A DNA stretch of 64,000 nt from Neoroseomonas lacus. Its GTDB lineage: Bacteria > Pseudomonadota > Alphaproteobacteria > Acetobacterales > Acetobacteraceae. Numbering within the stretch: the first letter of the stretch is position 1; every line of letters begins with the position of its first letter. The stretch is from the NCBI RefSeq assembly GCF_014644535.1, contig NZ_BMKW01000009.1, forward strand, positions 177,015 through 241,014, given 5' to 3'. Of this stretch, positions 16,508 to 26,858 are shown in pieces. Both the position numbers and the translations under genes were made by a program. The notes under the pieces were generated by a model, which worked only from the letters and a program-made list of their open reading frames with translations, did no database searches and was not told the origin of the DNA.

Positions 16508-18181
16508 ATGCAGCCCAAGATGATCGACGCGACACTCTCGGTGTCGCCGCAGGTCTCGATCGAGGATGTCGCCGCGATCGCCGCGGCCGGCTTCCGGTCG
16601 ATCCTGTGCAACCGTCCCGATGGCGAGGGCGCCGACCAGCCCGTCTTCGCCGAGATCGAGGCCGCGGCGACGCAGGCCGGGTTGCAGGCCGTCTATCAGC
16701 CGGTCGTCTCCGGCAAGGTGCAGGATGGCGATGCCGCGCAGTTCGGCGCGCATTTCGCGGCCCTGCCCAAGCCGGTGCTGGCCTATTGCCGGTCCGGCAC
16801 GCGCTCGGCGACGCTGTGGTCGCTGTCCGAGGCGGCACGCGGCCGGCCGCTGCCGGAGATTCTCGGCGCCACCAAGGCGGCGGGGTATGACATGGGCGGT
16901 GTCGCGCGACGCATCGCCAATGGCGGGCGCACGCCGACGGACATCGCCGATGCGACGCACCAGGTGGTGATCATCGGCGGCGGCGCGGCGGGGATCGCGG
17001 TGGCGTCCAGCCTCAAGGCGCGCAAGCCTGACCTCGACATCGCGGTGATCGATCCAGCGGAGATCCACTACTACCAGCCTGGCTGGACGATGGTTGGCGC
17101 GGGCGTCTTTGACCCGGCGACCACGGCGCGGACGATGGCCTCGCTGATCCCGTCCGGCGTGCGCTGGATCAAGGCCGCGGTGGCCGCCTTCGAACCGGAC
17201 AAGAACGCCGTCATCCTCGATGGCTGCCGCGTGGTGAAATACACCTCGCTGGTGGTCGCTCCGGGGCTGAAGCTGAACTGGGCGGGGATCGAGGGGCTGA
17301 CCGAGACGCTCGGCCGCCATGGCGTGACGTCGAACTACCGCTACGACCTCGCGCCCTATACTTGGGATTGCGTGCAAGGGCTGAAGGCGGGTCGCGCGGT
17401 CTTCACCCAGCCGCCGATGCCGATCAAATGTGCCGGCGCGCCGCAGAAGGCGCTGTACCTGTCCGCTGATCATTGGCTGCGGACAGGGCGGCTCGGCGAC
17501 ATCAGTGTCGATTTCTACAACGCTGGCGCCGTCCTGTTCGGCGTGAAGGAATACGTGCCGGCGCTGATGCGCTACATCGAGCGCTATCACGCGCAGCTGC
17601 ATTTCCAGCATAATCTGACACGCGTGGACGGACCGGCGCGGCGTGCCTGGTTCACCCGCACCGATGCCGATGGCGCGAAGACCAAGGTCGAGACCGCGTT
17701 CGACATGCTGCATGTCGTCCCACCGCAGATCGCGCCGGATTTCATTCGCGTCTCGCCACTCGCCGATGCGGCGGGCTGGGTCGATGTCGACCAGGCGACG
17801 CTGCGCCACAAGACGCTGCCCGGCGTCTATGGCCTTGGCGATGCGACCAACGCGCCCAATGCGAAAACCGCGGCGGCGGCCCGCAAGCAGGCACCGGTCG
17901 TCGCGCATAATCTGCTGAAGGATATCGGCGCCATCATGGGCGGCGACGCGGTCTATGACGGCTATGGTTCCTGCCCGCTGACAGTCGAGCGCGGCAAGAT
18001 CGTGCTCGCCGAATTCGGCTATGGCGGCAAGCGGTTGCCGAGCTTCCCGTCCTGGCTGATCGACGATACGCAGCCCAGCCATCTCGCCTGGCTGCTCAAG
18101 GAACGGATGCTGCCGCCGATCTATTGGAAGGCCATGCTGCGCGGCAAGGAATGGATGGCCAAGCCGGAATTGGTGCAATGA
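16508..18181 (+). CDS. DUF442 (phosphatase/sulfurtransferase-like) fused to sulfide:quinone oxidoreductase
   Basis: 557 residues from ATG 16508. Residues 1-140 are a DUF442 domain with the loop C94-RSGT-R99; residues about 150-557 are an FAD disulfide-oxidoreductase with GGGAAG at 157-162, YYQPGWTMVGAG, the active-site C308 in PIKCAGAPQK and the C-terminal SLSHLAWLLKER-type membrane-binding helices. It should oxidise sulfide to persulfide and pass electrons to quinone. At the position of the second redox Cys of human SQOR (GDCTN) it has GDATN (A446). Stop overlaps the next start (ATGA). Confidence 0.9.
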   Translation: MQPKMIDATLSVSPQVSIEDVAAIAAAGFRSILCNRPDGEGADQPVFAEIEAAATQAGLQAVYQPVVSGKVQDGDAAQFGAHFAALPKPVLAYCRSGTRSATLWSLSEAARGRPLPEILGATKAAGYDMGGVARRIANGGRTPTDIADATHQVVIIGGGAAGIAVASSLKARKPDLDIAVIDPAEIHYYQPGWTMVGAGVFDPATTARTMASLIPSGVRWIKAAVAAFEPDKNAVILDGCRVVKYTSLVVAPGLKLNWAGIEGLTETLGRHGVTSNYRYDLAPYTWDCVQGLKAGRAVFTQPPMPIKCAGAPQKALYLSADHWLRTGRLGDISVDFYNAGAVLFGVKEYVPALMRYIERYHAQLHFQHNLTRVDGPARRAWFTRTDADGAKTKVETAFDMLHVVPPQIAPDFIRVSPLADAAGWVDVDQATLRHKTLPGVYGLGDATNAPNAKTAAAARKQAPVVAHNLLKDIGAIMGGDAVYDGYGSCPLTVERGKIVLAEFGYGGKRLPSFPSWLIDDTQPSHLAWLLKERMLPPIYWKAMLRGKEWMAKPELVQ

Positions 18182-18975
18182 CCTTTCAAATCGCGACGCT
18201 CGCCACCGGCTCGGGCGGGCTGGTGGGGTTCGTGCTCGGCCTGATCGGCGGCGGTGGCTCGATCCTCGCCGTGCCGTTGCTGATGTACGTGGTGGGCGTC
18301 AGTTCGCCGCATGTGGCGATCGGCACCAGCGCCGTGGCGGTGGCCGCGAGCGCCTTCGGCAATGTCATCGGCCATGCGCGCGCGGGCAATGTGAAATGGC
18401 CCTGTTCCCTCGTCTTCGCGGCCAGCGGGGTTGCCGGTGCCGCGCTCGGTTCCAGCCTGGGCAAGCAGCTCGATGGGCAGAAGCTAATCGTGCTGTTCGG
18501 CGTGCTGATGGTGGCGATCGCCATGCTGATGTTGCGCCCGAAAAGGAACCTGGGTGACCCGTCGGTGGCACTGACCTGGGAGAGTTCGCGGCATCTGCTG
18601 CCCAGGCTCGTCGGCATCGGCTTTGGTGCGGGGATGATGGCGGGTTTCTTCGGCATCGGCGGCGGCTTCCTGATCGTGCCGGGACTGGTAGCGGCGACCG
18701 GCATGCCCTTGCTCTACGCGATCGGGTCGTCGCTGGTCGCGGTCACCGCCTTCGGCGTGACGACGGCGGCGAATTACGCGTTGTCGGGCTTCGTCGATTG
18801 GCCGCTGGTCGGGCTGTTCATCGCGGGCGGCCTGGTCGGCGGCGTGTTCGGCGGCAGGCTTGCCGGGTTCCTGGCGGGGAAGAAGCAGCTGCTGTCGCAG
18901 GTCTTCGCGGCCATCGTCGCGATCGTCGGGCTCTATGTCGTCTATAAGGGGCTGGTGGCTCTCGGCTATCTTTGA
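18178..18975 (+). CDS. TSUP (TauE/SafE) family exporter
   Basis: 265 residues; two homologous halves with GLIGGGGSILAVPLLMY and FFGIGGGFLIVPGLV, the TSUP signature, and about eight helices. In BigR operons such proteins are thought to export sulfite or other sulfur anions made by the dioxygenase. Starts inside the stop of the SQR fusion, so it is the last gene of the operon. Confidence 0.9.
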   Translation: MTFQIATLATGSGGLVGFVLGLIGGGGSILAVPLLMYVVGVSSPHVAIGTSAVAVAASAFGNVIGHARAGNVKWPCSLVFAASGVAGAALGSSLGKQLDGQKLIVLFGVLMVAIAMLMLRPKRNLGDPSVALTWESSRHLLPRLVGIGFGAGMMAGFFGIGGGFLIVPGLVAATGMPLLYAIGSSLVAVTAFGVTTAANYALSGFVDWPLVGLFIAGGLVGGVFGGRLAGFLAGKKQLLSQVFAAIVAIVGLYVVYKGLVALGYL

Positions 18976-18978
18976 TGG

Positions 18979-19000
18979 GGCGGGCGTCGTCGCGCCCGCC
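18979..19000. terminator. Hairpin between the convergent sulfide operon and sdaA
   Basis: GGCGGGCG (18979-18986) pairs with CGCCCGCC (18993-19000) around a 6-base loop. The stop codon of sdaA begins right after it at 19001. It probably ends both transcripts. Confidence 0.65.
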
Positions 19001-20398
19001 TCAGCAGGCGATGACGTTCACTGCCAGGCCACCGAGCGATGTCTCCTTGTATTTGTGCGACATGTCGAAGCCAGTCTGTCGCATCGTCGCCACCGCCTGA
19101 TCGAGACTCACCAGGTGCTGGCCGTCGCCATGCAGGGAGAGACGCGCGGCATTGATCGCCTTCACCGCGCCGATCGCGTTGCGTTCGATGCAGGGCACCT
19201 GGACCAGGCCGCCCACAGGGTCGCAGGTCAGGCCCAGATTGTGTTCCAGCCCGATCTCGGCGGCGTTCTCCACCTGGGCGTTGCTGCCGCCCATGGCCGC
19301 GGCGAGCCCTGCCGCCGCCATGGCGCAGGCGGAGCCGACCTCGCCCTGGCAACCGACCTCCGCGCCCGAGATCGAGGCGTTGCGCTTGATGATCGCGCCG
19401 ATCGCCGCGGCCGTGAGCAGGAAGGTCTCCACCCCGGCGACATGCGCCTCGGGGACGAAGCGTTCGTAGTATTCCAGCACGGCCGGGACGATGCCGGCGG
19501 CGCCGTTGGTCGGCGCTGTCACCACGCGGCCGCCGGCGGCATTCTCCTCATTCACCGCCAGGGCCCAGAGATTGACCCAATCCATCGCCTCCAGCGGGTC
19601 GGCCTCGTTGCGCTGCGCCCGTGCCTCAAGCCGGCGCAGCAGAGCTGGGGCGCGACGTCGCACGCGCAGGCCGCCGGGCAATTCGCCCTCCCCGCGCAGG
19701 CCGCGGGCGATGCAGGCTTTCATCGCGGCACGAATGTGCGCGATGCCGTCGGCAAGCGCGGTCGCGCCGCGCAGGCTCACCTCATTCGCCCGCATGAGGC
19801 CGGCGATCGACAGGCCTTCCGCATCGGCACGTTCGATCAGTTCCACGGCATCCGCGAAGGGGTGGGGTATGGTCGGTGCCCCACCTTGCCCTGTGCCCAT
19901 TAAGGGCTCGCCTTGCTCGTCGACGACGAAGCCACCACCGACCGAATAATAGATTCGAGCGACATCGGCCTGCTCATCTGCGCCCGCCGTCAGTCGCAAA
20001 GCATTGGGATGAAACGGCAACATGTCGCGGGGCCGGAAGATGATGTCGGCCGCTGGATCGAAGGCGATGCGTCGGCCGGATGGCAGCACCAGCCGGCGCA
20101 GCCGCCGGACCTCGTCGACAAGGGTTGCGGCATCATCCGGATCAACCGTCTCCGGTTGAGCGCCGGTGAGGCCGAGGATGACGGCAGCATCCGTGCCATG
20201 CCCCTTTCCCGTCAAGGCGAGGGAGCCGAAGAGCTCGACGGTCACGGTCTCGGGCGACCCATGGCGCTCGGCCTCGGCGGCGAAATGCGCGGCGGCCAGC
20301 ATGGGGCCTACCGTGTGGGAACTCGACGGACCGATGCCGATCCTGAACAGGTCGAACAGCCCGATCCACGACGGCGCCGATGGGGTCATTGGTGACAT
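19001..20398 (-). CDS. sdaA: L-serine ammonia-lyase (serine dehydratase), single-chain
   Basis: 465 residues from the ATG at 20398; another ATG at 20389 is nearly as good. Beta domain: DLFRIGIGPSSSHTVGPM. Alpha domain: GCQGEVGSACAMAAAG and TCDPVGGLVQVPC, whose Cys hold the 4Fe-4S cluster that activates serine. It deaminates serine to pyruvate and ammonia in the cytoplasm. Last of a long minus-strand series; 156 bases separate it from livF, so co-transcription is uncertain. Confidence 0.93.
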   Translation of the reverse strand: MSPMTPSAPSWIGLFDLFRIGIGPSSSHTVGPMLAAAHFAAEAERHGSPETVTVELFGSLALTGKGHGTDAAVILGLTGAQPETVDPDDAATLVDEVRRLRRLVLPSGRRIAFDPAADIIFRPRDMLPFHPNALRLTAGADEQADVARIYYSVGGGFVVDEQGEPLMGTGQGGAPTIPHPFADAVELIERADAEGLSIAGLMRANEVSLRGATALADGIAHIRAAMKACIARGLRGEGELPGGLRVRRRAPALLRRLEARAQRNEADPLEAMDWVNLWALAVNEENAAGGRVVTAPTNGAAGIVPAVLEYYERFVPEAHVAGVETFLLTAAAIGAIIKRNASISGAEVGCQGEVGSACAMAAAGLAAAMGGSNAQVENAAEIGLEHNLGLTCDPVGGLVQVPCIERNAIGAVKAINAARLSLHGDGQHLVSLDQAVATMRQTGFDMSHKYKETSLGGLAVNVIAC

Positions 20399-20554
20399 GC
20401 TTCCGCGATCGGTTGGCGAAGGCCAAGACGCATCTTTCGGTGCGGAGCGACGGCAGCGCAACGCATTTCGTCGCCACGTCGCCAGCCCGTTGTGCGGTTC
20501 TGGCAGATCGTCCCCACGATGCGCGTGATCTTGGGGGCCGGCAGGCCGACGCGG

Positions 20555-21292
20555 TCAGGCCGCCGTTGTTCCGCCGAGATAGGCGTCGCGGATGCGCGGG
20601 TCGCGCAGCAATGCGGCAGCCGGGCCGTCGAGCGCGATCTGGCCGGTCTGCAATACGTAGCCGTAATGGGCGATGCCCAGCGCCAGGCTGGCATTCTGTT
20701 CGACCATGAAGATCGTCACGCCCTCTCGGTTGATCGTCTCGATCAACGCCAGGACGCGATCCACGAAGAGGGGCGAAAGGCCCATGGTCGGCTCATCCAT
20801 CACAATGAGCTTGGGGCGCCCCATCAGCGCGCGGGCCATGGCGAGCATTTGCTGCTCGCCGCCGGACATGGTGCCGGCCTTCTGCTTCAGCCGCTCGCGC
20901 AGGCGGGGGAACAGCGCGAGCACGCGTTCCTCATCCTGCGCGATGGCGGCGCGGTCGCTGCGCGTATAGGCGCCCATCAGCAGGTTCTCGCGCACCGTCA
21001 TGGCGCCGAACAGGCGGCGCGCCTCCGGCACCGAGCCGATGCCGCGGCGGATGATGGCCGGTGTCGGCAGGCCGGTGATCTCGGCACCATCGAACCAGAC
21101 CTGGCCCGAGCGCGGCCGCTGGAGGCCGAGGATGGTCTTCATCGTGGTGGATTTGCCGCTGGCATTGCCGCCGAGAAGACAGACGATCTGCCCGGCACGC
21201 ACCTCCATGCTCAGGTCGAAATGCACCTGGACAGGGCCGTAGAAGGAATTGATGCGGTCGAGCCGCAGCAGCGCGGCCTCGGTTGCGCTCAT
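20555..21292 (-). CDS. Branched-chain-type ABC transporter ATPase, LivF-like
   Basis: 245 residues. Walker A GGNASGKST (Ala/Ser in place of the usual GAGK), signature MSGGEQQMLAMARAL, Walker B LIVMDEPTMGLSP, with the short LivF C-terminus (YLGG). It overlaps the livG stop by 4 bases. It energises import of amino acids or amide compounds with the LivHM fusion. Confidence 0.92.
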   Translation of the reverse strand: MSATEAALLRLDRINSFYGPVQVHFDLSMEVRAGQIVCLLGGNASGKSTTMKTILGLQRPRSGQVWFDGAEITGLPTPAIIRRGIGSVPEARRLFGAMTVRENLLMGAYTRSDRAAIAQDEERVLALFPRLRERLKQKAGTMSGGEQQMLAMARALMGRPKLIVMDEPTMGLSPLFVDRVLALIETINREGVTIFMVEQNASLALGIAHYGYVLQTGQIALDGPAAALLRDPRIRDAYLGGTTAA

Positions 21293-22125
21293 GGCACGGC
21301 CTCCTGCTGCGCCCCGCCCGTCTCGCGGTGACCGAGATAGGCCTCGATCACCGCGGGATCGTTGCGCACCGCCTGCGGCAAGCCCTCGGCGATGCGCCGG
21401 CCGTCATCCATGACGATGATGCGGTCCGACAGGCGCATCACCATCTCGAGCTTGTGCTCGATCAGCAGGATGGTAAGGCCGCTGCGCTTGAGATCGTGCA
21501 CCACCTCCTGCATCTCCGCCGTCTCGGTCGGGTTCATGCCGGCGGTTGGCTCGTCGAGCAGCAGCAGCTTGGGATGCAGGGCCAGGGCGCGGGCGATCTC
21601 GACGCGGCGTCGATTGGCGTAGGACAGGCTGAAGGCGGGATGGTCCAGCCGTGGCAGCAGGCGTTCGCCGAACAGGGAGAGGATGCGCATGGCGTCGTCA
21701 CGCAGGGCGGCTTCCTCAGCCTTCACGGCGGCGGGGCGGACGGCGGCGAGGGCGAATTCCAGCAGTGGGCCGACCACCGGCACCGCGGGCTTCACGGCGC
21801 GCAGGCGCGTATGCGCACCGACCAGAACGTTGTCGAGCACGCTGAGATTGCCGAAGACGCGGCCATGCTGGAAGGTCCGCGCCATGCCGAGCCTGGCCAG
21901 GCGCTCCGGCGCGGCGCGGGTGATGTCCTGGCCGAGAAAGTGCACGCTGCCGGCATCGGGCGCATCGAGGCCACTGATCAGGTTGAACAGCGTTGTCTTG
22001 CCGGCGCCGTTCGGGCCGATGATGCTCAGCAATTCGCCTTCGCGCAGGTCGAACAGCGCGTCGGCGACGGCGGTGACGCCGCCGAAATGCTTCTGCAGGC
22101 CGCGCACTTCGAGGAACGCCGCCAT
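21289..22125 (-). CDS. Branched-chain-type ABC transporter ATPase, LivG-like
   Basis: 278 residues from ATG 22125, which shares one base with the LivHM stop (TGATG). Walker A GPNGAGKTT, ARTFQHGRVFGNLSVLDNV (the LivG Q-loop region) and Walker B LLLLDEPTAGMNP. The ABC signature reads FSLSYANRRRVEIARAL: SYANR replaces SGGQ, as in many LivG proteins. The same frame stays open far upstream inside the permease gene, but that part is not coding. Confidence 0.92.
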   Translation of the reverse strand: MAAFLEVRGLQKHFGGVTAVADALFDLREGELLSIIGPNGAGKTTLFNLISGLDAPDAGSVHFLGQDITRAAPERLARLGMARTFQHGRVFGNLSVLDNVLVGAHTRLRAVKPAVPVVGPLLEFALAAVRPAAVKAEEAALRDDAMRILSLFGERLLPRLDHPAFSLSYANRRRVEIARALALHPKLLLLDEPTAGMNPTETAEMQEVVHDLKRSGLTILLIEHKLEMVMRLSDRIIVMDDGRRIAEGLPQAVRNDPAVIEAYLGHRETGGAQQEAVP

Positions 22126-23945
22126 CACACCGTCCCCAACAGGCCCTGCGGGCGGAAGCGGATCAACAGCAACAGCACGACGCCGTAGATCAGGATGCGG
22201 TATTCTGCGAGGTCGCGGAACGCCTCCGGCAGCGCGATCAGCAGCGTCGCGCCGAGCACGGCGCCGAGCACATTCCCCAGCCCGCCGAGGATCACCATGG
22301 TCAGCGCCAGGATGGAGATCGAGGCGCTGAAGGTCTCGTGATTGATGTAGGAATAGATGTGGGCGGTGATGGCGCCGCTGATGCCGGCGGCGAAGCCACC
22401 ATAGCCGAAGGCCAGCGCCTTGTAGCGGTCGCCGACCACGCCATAGGAGCGCGCCGCGACGCTGTCGTCGCGGATGGCGCGCCAGCTGCGCCCGAGATGC
22501 GAGTTCAGCAAACGAACCTGCAGCAGCGCGAGCAGCACCAGCACGACGAGTGACAACCAATAAGTGCTCTCCACCGAGCCGAAATCGTAGCCGAAGATCT
22601 CCAGCGGCGGGATGCCGCCGAGGCCGATGGCGCCATGCGTCAGCCCGGTCCAGTTGAGGATGACGAGAGAGACGATCTCGCCGATCCCCAGCGTGGCGAT
22701 CGAGACGTAATGTCCGGTCAGCCGGAAGGCCGGGAAGACCAGCGCCGTGCCGAGGGCGGCGGTGATCAGCCCGGCGGCCGGCATCGCCAGCGCGACCGGC
22801 CAGCCGCCATCGAGCGCCAGCAGGCCCGAGGCATAGCCGCCGATCGCCAGCAGCGCCGCATGGCCGAGGGAGATCTGCCCCACCGTTCCGGCGACGAGTG
22901 TCAGGCTCAGCGCCAACATCGCGTAGAGCAGTGAATTCGCGCCGATCTGCAGCAGGTAGGGATGCCCGGTGAGGGGCAGAAGCGCTGCCACGACGATGAT
23001 CGCCACCACTGCCCAACGCGGCACCTTGAGTGGCCGCGAGCGGGTGATGAAGGTGCCGGTCATCGGCTCCGGCGGCAGCGAACGGCGCCCGGCGAACAGG
23101 CCGTTCGGCCGCCACACCAGCATCGCGATCAGCACCACGAAGGCGAACAGGTTGCGGTAGGAGGTGCCGAACAGCGCGATGCCGTAGCTTTCGGTCAGGC
23201 CGAGGATCAGCGAACCGGCGATCGCGCCGGGCACATTGCCGAGCCCGCCGATGATCAACGCGACGATGCCCTTGAGCGTGGCCTCGAAGCTCATCGCCGG
23301 GCTGATCTGGTTGTAGTACATCCCGACCAGCAACCCACTGAGGCCGCCGAGCGCCGAGGCGATGGCGAAGACCGCCATGTTCACCTTGTTGATGTCGACG
23401 CCCATCTGCAGCGCCGCGTCGGAATCCTGCGCCGTCGCGCGCACCGCCCAGCCCAGTTTGGTGAAGCGCAGGAAGCCATACAGCACCACCGCCGAGACGA
23501 GCCCGATGCCGGCGATCAGCAGGTCGAGTGCGCCGATCGTGCCGCCGCCGAGCGGGATGCGCCATTCCGGCACCTGCATCGGCACCGCCCGCGGATCCGG
23601 CGAGAAGATCAGTTGCACGATCTGGTCGAGCACCAGTGTGATGCCGATGGTGGCGAGCAGCGGCGCGATTCGCGAGGAACCATGCAGCGGCCGCAGCCCG
23701 ATGCGTTCGATCCCGACGCCAACGAGCGCCGAGACGATCACGACGCACAGGATGGTCAGCGGCAGCGGCGTGCCGAGATAGGTGATCGCCGCCCACCCCA
23801 CATAGGCGCCGACCACATAGACCGAGCCGTGCGCGAAATTCACCAGATTGGCGACGCCGTAGATCAGCGCGAGACCCACAGCGAGGAGCGCGTAGATGTT
23901 GCCGATGACGAAGCCGTTGACGGTGTAGTCGAACCAGGCGTTCAC
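22125..23945 (-). CDS. Fused LivH-LivM branched-chain-type ABC permease
   Basis: 606 residues. Residues 1-290 are a LivH permease ([51 protein letters not shown]). Residues about 310-606 are a LivM permease ([51 protein letters not shown]). The two normally separate genes are joined through a short basic linker (RSRPLKVPR), giving a fixed 1:1 heterodimer in one chain. Confidence 0.94.
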   Translation of the reverse strand: MNAWFDYTVNGFVIGNIYALLAVGLALIYGVANLVNFAHGSVYVVGAYVGWAAITYLGTPLPLTILCVVIVSALVGVGIERIGLRPLHGSSRIAPLLATIGITLVLDQIVQLIFSPDPRAVPMQVPEWRIPLGGGTIGALDLLIAGIGLVSAVVLYGFLRFTKLGWAVRATAQDSDAALQMGVDINKVNMAVFAIASALGGLSGLLVGMYYNQISPAMSFEATLKGIVALIIGGLGNVPGAIAGSLILGLTESYGIALFGTSYRNLFAFVVLIAMLVWRPNGLFAGRRSLPPEPMTGTFITRSRPLKVPRWAVVAIIVVAALLPLTGHPYLLQIGANSLLYAMLALSLTLVAGTVGQISLGHAALLAIGGYASGLLALDGGWPVALAMPAAGLITAALGTALVFPAFRLTGHYVSIATLGIGEIVSLVILNWTGLTHGAIGLGGIPPLEIFGYDFGSVESTYWLSLVVLVLLALLQVRLLNSHLGRSWRAIRDDSVAARSYGVVGDRYKALAFGYGGFAAGISGAITAHIYSYINHETFSASISILALTMVILGGLGNVLGAVLGATLLIALPEAFRDLAEYRILIYGVVLLLLIRFRPQGLLGTV

Positions 23946-23973
23946 GCGCGGCGCATTCCGATCACCGGCCGGC

Positions 23974-25110
23974 TCAGGATGGCGTCCCGCCCTCGAACAA
24001 CTGGAACTGCCCGTCGCGCACCACCAGCCGCTTGTAGCGGGCGCCGGCGACGCGGCGTGTCTCGGGATCGAACTGGATGGTGCCGAAGATCACGCTCGGC
24101 ACGCCACGCACCTCGGCGATGCCCTGGCGGATTGCAGGGCGCGTCGTGCCGTAGCGGTTCACCAGGGTGGAGACCAGCACCATCGTGTCATAGGCGGTGG
24201 CGTTGAAGGTGTCGGGGTCGCGATTGAATTTCGCCTTGAAGGCGGTGACGAAGCGCTGCACCTCGGCGCGTTGTTCGCCGGGGAAGAAGGTGGTGCTGCA
24301 ATGCACGCCGTTCACCGCCTCGCCGCCAAGCTCAATCAGCTTCGGCGAGTAGACGGAGCTGACTGCCACGATCGCCTGCGGCAAGGCCATGGTGCGGATC
24401 TGCCGCACGATGGTGGCCGCATCGGCGTAGTACGCGATGAGGACGATGCAATCGGGGTTGCTGTCGCGAATACGCACCAGGGTGGAGCGGAAGTCGCGTT
24501 CGTTCGGCAGGAAGCCTTCTGCTGCGGTAACCGCGGCACCTTTGGCCTGCGCCGCTGCGACGAATAGATTCTTGCTGGTCACGCCCCAGTCGGTATTGAG
24601 GTGAATCACACCGAGTCGTCGCTTGCCGAGCCCAGTGATGGCGTATTCGGCGAGTTGCGGCTGTTCCTCCGCCTGGCTGATCGAGCTGCTCCACATGTAG
24701 TCGCCGCCCTTGGTGAAGTCCGGGTGCGAATTGGTGAAGCCGAACTGCACGAGCCGTGCCCGTTGATAGATCGGCGATGCGGCCATCGAGGCCGGGGAGG
24801 AGAAGTCGCCAAGTTCCATGATGATACGCGGATCGTTGACGAATTTCTGCGCGATGGCGACGGATTGCCGCGGATCCGACTGGCTGTCCTCGAAGATGTA
24901 GCGAACGGGGTGCGCCGCCGTCGGGTTCAGCTCATCGAGCGCGAGGTCGAAACTGTCCTTCCACTGCGCGCCGTATTGTGCATTCGGGCCGGTCAGCGGA
25001 CCGCTGACGCCGACGAAGACGGGATCTGCGGCATTGGCCAGGCGGCCGATCGCGAATGACCCGAGGGCAGCCGCGGTGGCGGACAGCACGGAACGGCGAT
25101 GCAATCTCAT
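23974..25110 (-). CDS. Branched-chain-type ABC transporter substrate-binding protein
   Basis: 378 residues from ATG 25110 with GGGAGAG upstream; ATG 25125 is an alternative. Signal peptide [20 protein letters not shown] to about LANAA. The mature part ([57 protein letters not shown] segments, [13 protein letters not shown]) is a type I periplasmic binding fold of the LivJ/amide-binding class. Its position next to an amidase pair suggests an amide, ureide or amino-acid ligand. Confidence 0.9.
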   Translation of the reverse strand: MRLHRRSVLSATAAALGSFAIGRLANAADPVFVGVSGPLTGPNAQYGAQWKDSFDLALDELNPTAAHPVRYIFEDSQSDPRQSVAIAQKFVNDPRIIMELGDFSSPASMAASPIYQRARLVQFGFTNSHPDFTKGGDYMWSSSISQAEEQPQLAEYAITGLGKRRLGVIHLNTDWGVTSKNLFVAAAQAKGAAVTAAEGFLPNERDFRSTLVRIRDSNPDCIVLIAYYADAATIVRQIRTMALPQAIVAVSSVYSPKLIELGGEAVNGVHCSTTFFPGEQRAEVQRFVTAFKAKFNRDPDTFNATAYDTMVLVSTLVNRYGTTRPAIRQGIAEVRGVPSVIFGTIQFDPETRRVAGARYKRLVVRDGQFQLFEGGTPS

Positions 25111-25232
25111 TAATCTCTCCCGCATGCTTCACGACGTGCAGGGACGTTCGCTCCGTCGTGATCATGGCGCTGAATTCCGTGATCCGCCAAGCGCCAAATT
25201 GCAGGCGCCACGCAGGCGCGCAACCGGCCCAT

Positions 25233-26642
25233 CTAGCGGGCAGCCATGGCGGGGCGCAGCGGGTCGCCCCAGGCGGCGGCGATCTTCTCCACCTCGCGAC
25301 CGACCCGCAGCAGCAGGGCTTCGTCGAACGGGCGGCCCACGAGTTGGGCGGAAAGCGGCAGGCCGGTGGCGCTGAGCCCCGCCGGCATGGACAGTGCGGG
25401 ATTGCCGGTGACGTTGAAGGGCATCGTCTGGATGTGCATCGGCCCCGGCATGTCCGACGGGAAGGCCGAGAAGGGCGGCGCCGGGCCGAGCGCGCAGGCC
25501 GTCAGCAGCACATCGTAGCGGGAGAGCGCATCGCGATTCACCGCCTCCGCCAATTCGCGGCGCAGGCGCTGCGCTTGCATGTAGTCCGCCGCGCTGATCG
25601 ATGCCGCGACGGAGACGCGCATGAAGAACAGCTCGCCATAATCCTGCGGGCGGCTGCGCAGGTCAGCCTCGTGGATCGCGAAGGCCTCCGCGAGCAGGAT
25701 GACGCGGCCGCAGGCGTTGAAGAGTTCGTAGTCGGGCAACGTGACGTCCTCGACGATGGCGCCGGCATCGCGCAGCGCATCGGCCAGGCGATCGAGGGCC
25801 GCTGCCGTCTCCTCAGTCAGCCCCGTGGCATCGCGCCAGAGATTGCGCGGCAGGCCGACGCGCAGCCCGGCCACACCGCCTTCAAGCCCGGAGAGCAGGT
25901 CCGGCGCGGCCCGATCGGCGCTGGCCGGGTCGTTGGGATCGTAGCCGGCGATGACCTGCGTGGTGATCGCAGCGTCCTCCACGCTGGCCGACAGAGGGCC
26001 GCAATGGTCGAGCGTGTAGGAAAGCGGGAAGACGCCCCGCCGGCTCACCAGCCCATAGGTCGGCTTCAGCCCCACCGTGCCGCAATAGGCGGCGGGTCCG
26101 CGGATGGAACCGCCCGTATCGGAGCCCATCGCGGTCCGCACCAACCCCGCCGCGACAGCTGCGCCCGAACCGGAGGAGGAGCCGCCCGTCACATGGTCGA
26201 GGTTCCACGGGTTGCGCGCCGGGGGAAATGGGAGGTCGAAGCTCGGACCACCCAGCGCGAATTCATGCGTCGCGAGCTTGCCGAGCAGCACACCGCCAGC
26301 GGCCGTGAACTTGCGCGCGACGACGCTGTCGAATTCCGGAACGTTGTCGATCCGCAGCTTCGAGTGGCAGGTCGTGCGGATGCCGGCAGTGTCGTAGATG
26401 TCCTTCAGGGCATAGGGGATCCCGTGCATCGGCCCGCGGTCGTGCCCGGCCGCCAGTTCGGCATCGGCGCGCGCGGCGTCGGCCAGCGCGCGAGCCTCGG
26501 TGACCAGGACGAAGCTGTGCAGCGCGCTATCGAGTGCGGCGATGCGCTCGAGGCTGTGTTGCGTCAACGCCGTCGACGTCAGGCTGCCGTCGCGCAGCCG
26601 GCGGCCCGCCTCGGCGATCGGGAGTTCGTCCAGCGCCGTCAC
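25233..26642 (-). CDS. AtzE-like amidase-signature hydrolase
   Basis: 469 residues. The Ser-cisSer-Lys triad is complete: K80 (PYALKDIYD), S155 (TGGSSSGSG) and nucleophile S179 (GSDTGGSIRGPA). Enzymes of this family cleave amides. The partner gene upstream encodes an AtzG-like small protein, the pairing seen for 1-carboxybiuret hydrolase AtzE, so a urea- or biuret-type amide is a reasonable substrate guess, not proven. ATGA overlap with the partner. Confidence 0.88.
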   Translation of the reverse strand: MTALDELPIAEAGRRLRDGSLTSTALTQHSLERIAALDSALHSFVLVTEARALADAARADAELAAGHDRGPMHGIPYALKDIYDTAGIRTTCHSKLRIDNVPEFDSVVARKFTAAGGVLLGKLATHEFALGGPSFDLPFPPARNPWNLDHVTGGSSSGSGAAVAAGLVRTAMGSDTGGSIRGPAAYCGTVGLKPTYGLVSRRGVFPLSYTLDHCGPLSASVEDAAITTQVIAGYDPNDPASADRAAPDLLSGLEGGVAGLRVGLPRNLWRDATGLTEETAAALDRLADALRDAGAIVEDVTLPDYELFNACGRVILLAEAFAIHEADLRSRPQDYGELFFMRVSVAASISAADYMQAQRLRRELAEAVNRDALSRYDVLLTACALGPAPPFSAFPSDMPGPMHIQTMPFNVTGNPALSMPAGLSATGLPLSAQLVGRPFDEALLLRVGREVEKIAAAWGDPLRPAMAAR

Positions 26643-26842
26643 GACGTGCGCTCCCGCGTGATGGTGTCGATTACATAGGTTCCAGCCGGCTCGGCGGCGG
26701 CGGTGCGCGGGCCGCGCAGCACCGGCAGCATTGCTTGCAGGTCGCGATAGGTCGCAAGCATTCCGCGGCGACGGCCCGGCGGCAGCGTGATTCCGGCGCG
26801 CTTCAGCACCAGGTCGAGTTCGGGTTCTTGTTCGTCGTTCAT
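26639..26842 (-). CDS. AtzG-like small amidase partner (DUF4089)
   Basis: 67 residues from ATG 26842. The core (LVLKRAGITLPPGRRRGMLA, then YRDLQAMLPVLRG) and the tail AAEPAGTYVID match the AtzG-like DUF4089 pattern. AtzG forms a tight heterotetramer with AtzE and is needed for its solubility and activity. Stop and start overlap with the amidase, so 1:1 synthesis is likely. Confidence 0.82.
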   Translation of the reverse strand: MNDEQEPELDLVLKRAGITLPPGRRRGMLATYRDLQAMLPVLRGPRTAAAEPAGTYVIDTITRERTS

Positions 26843-26858
26843 GGCAGTTCCTGTCAGT

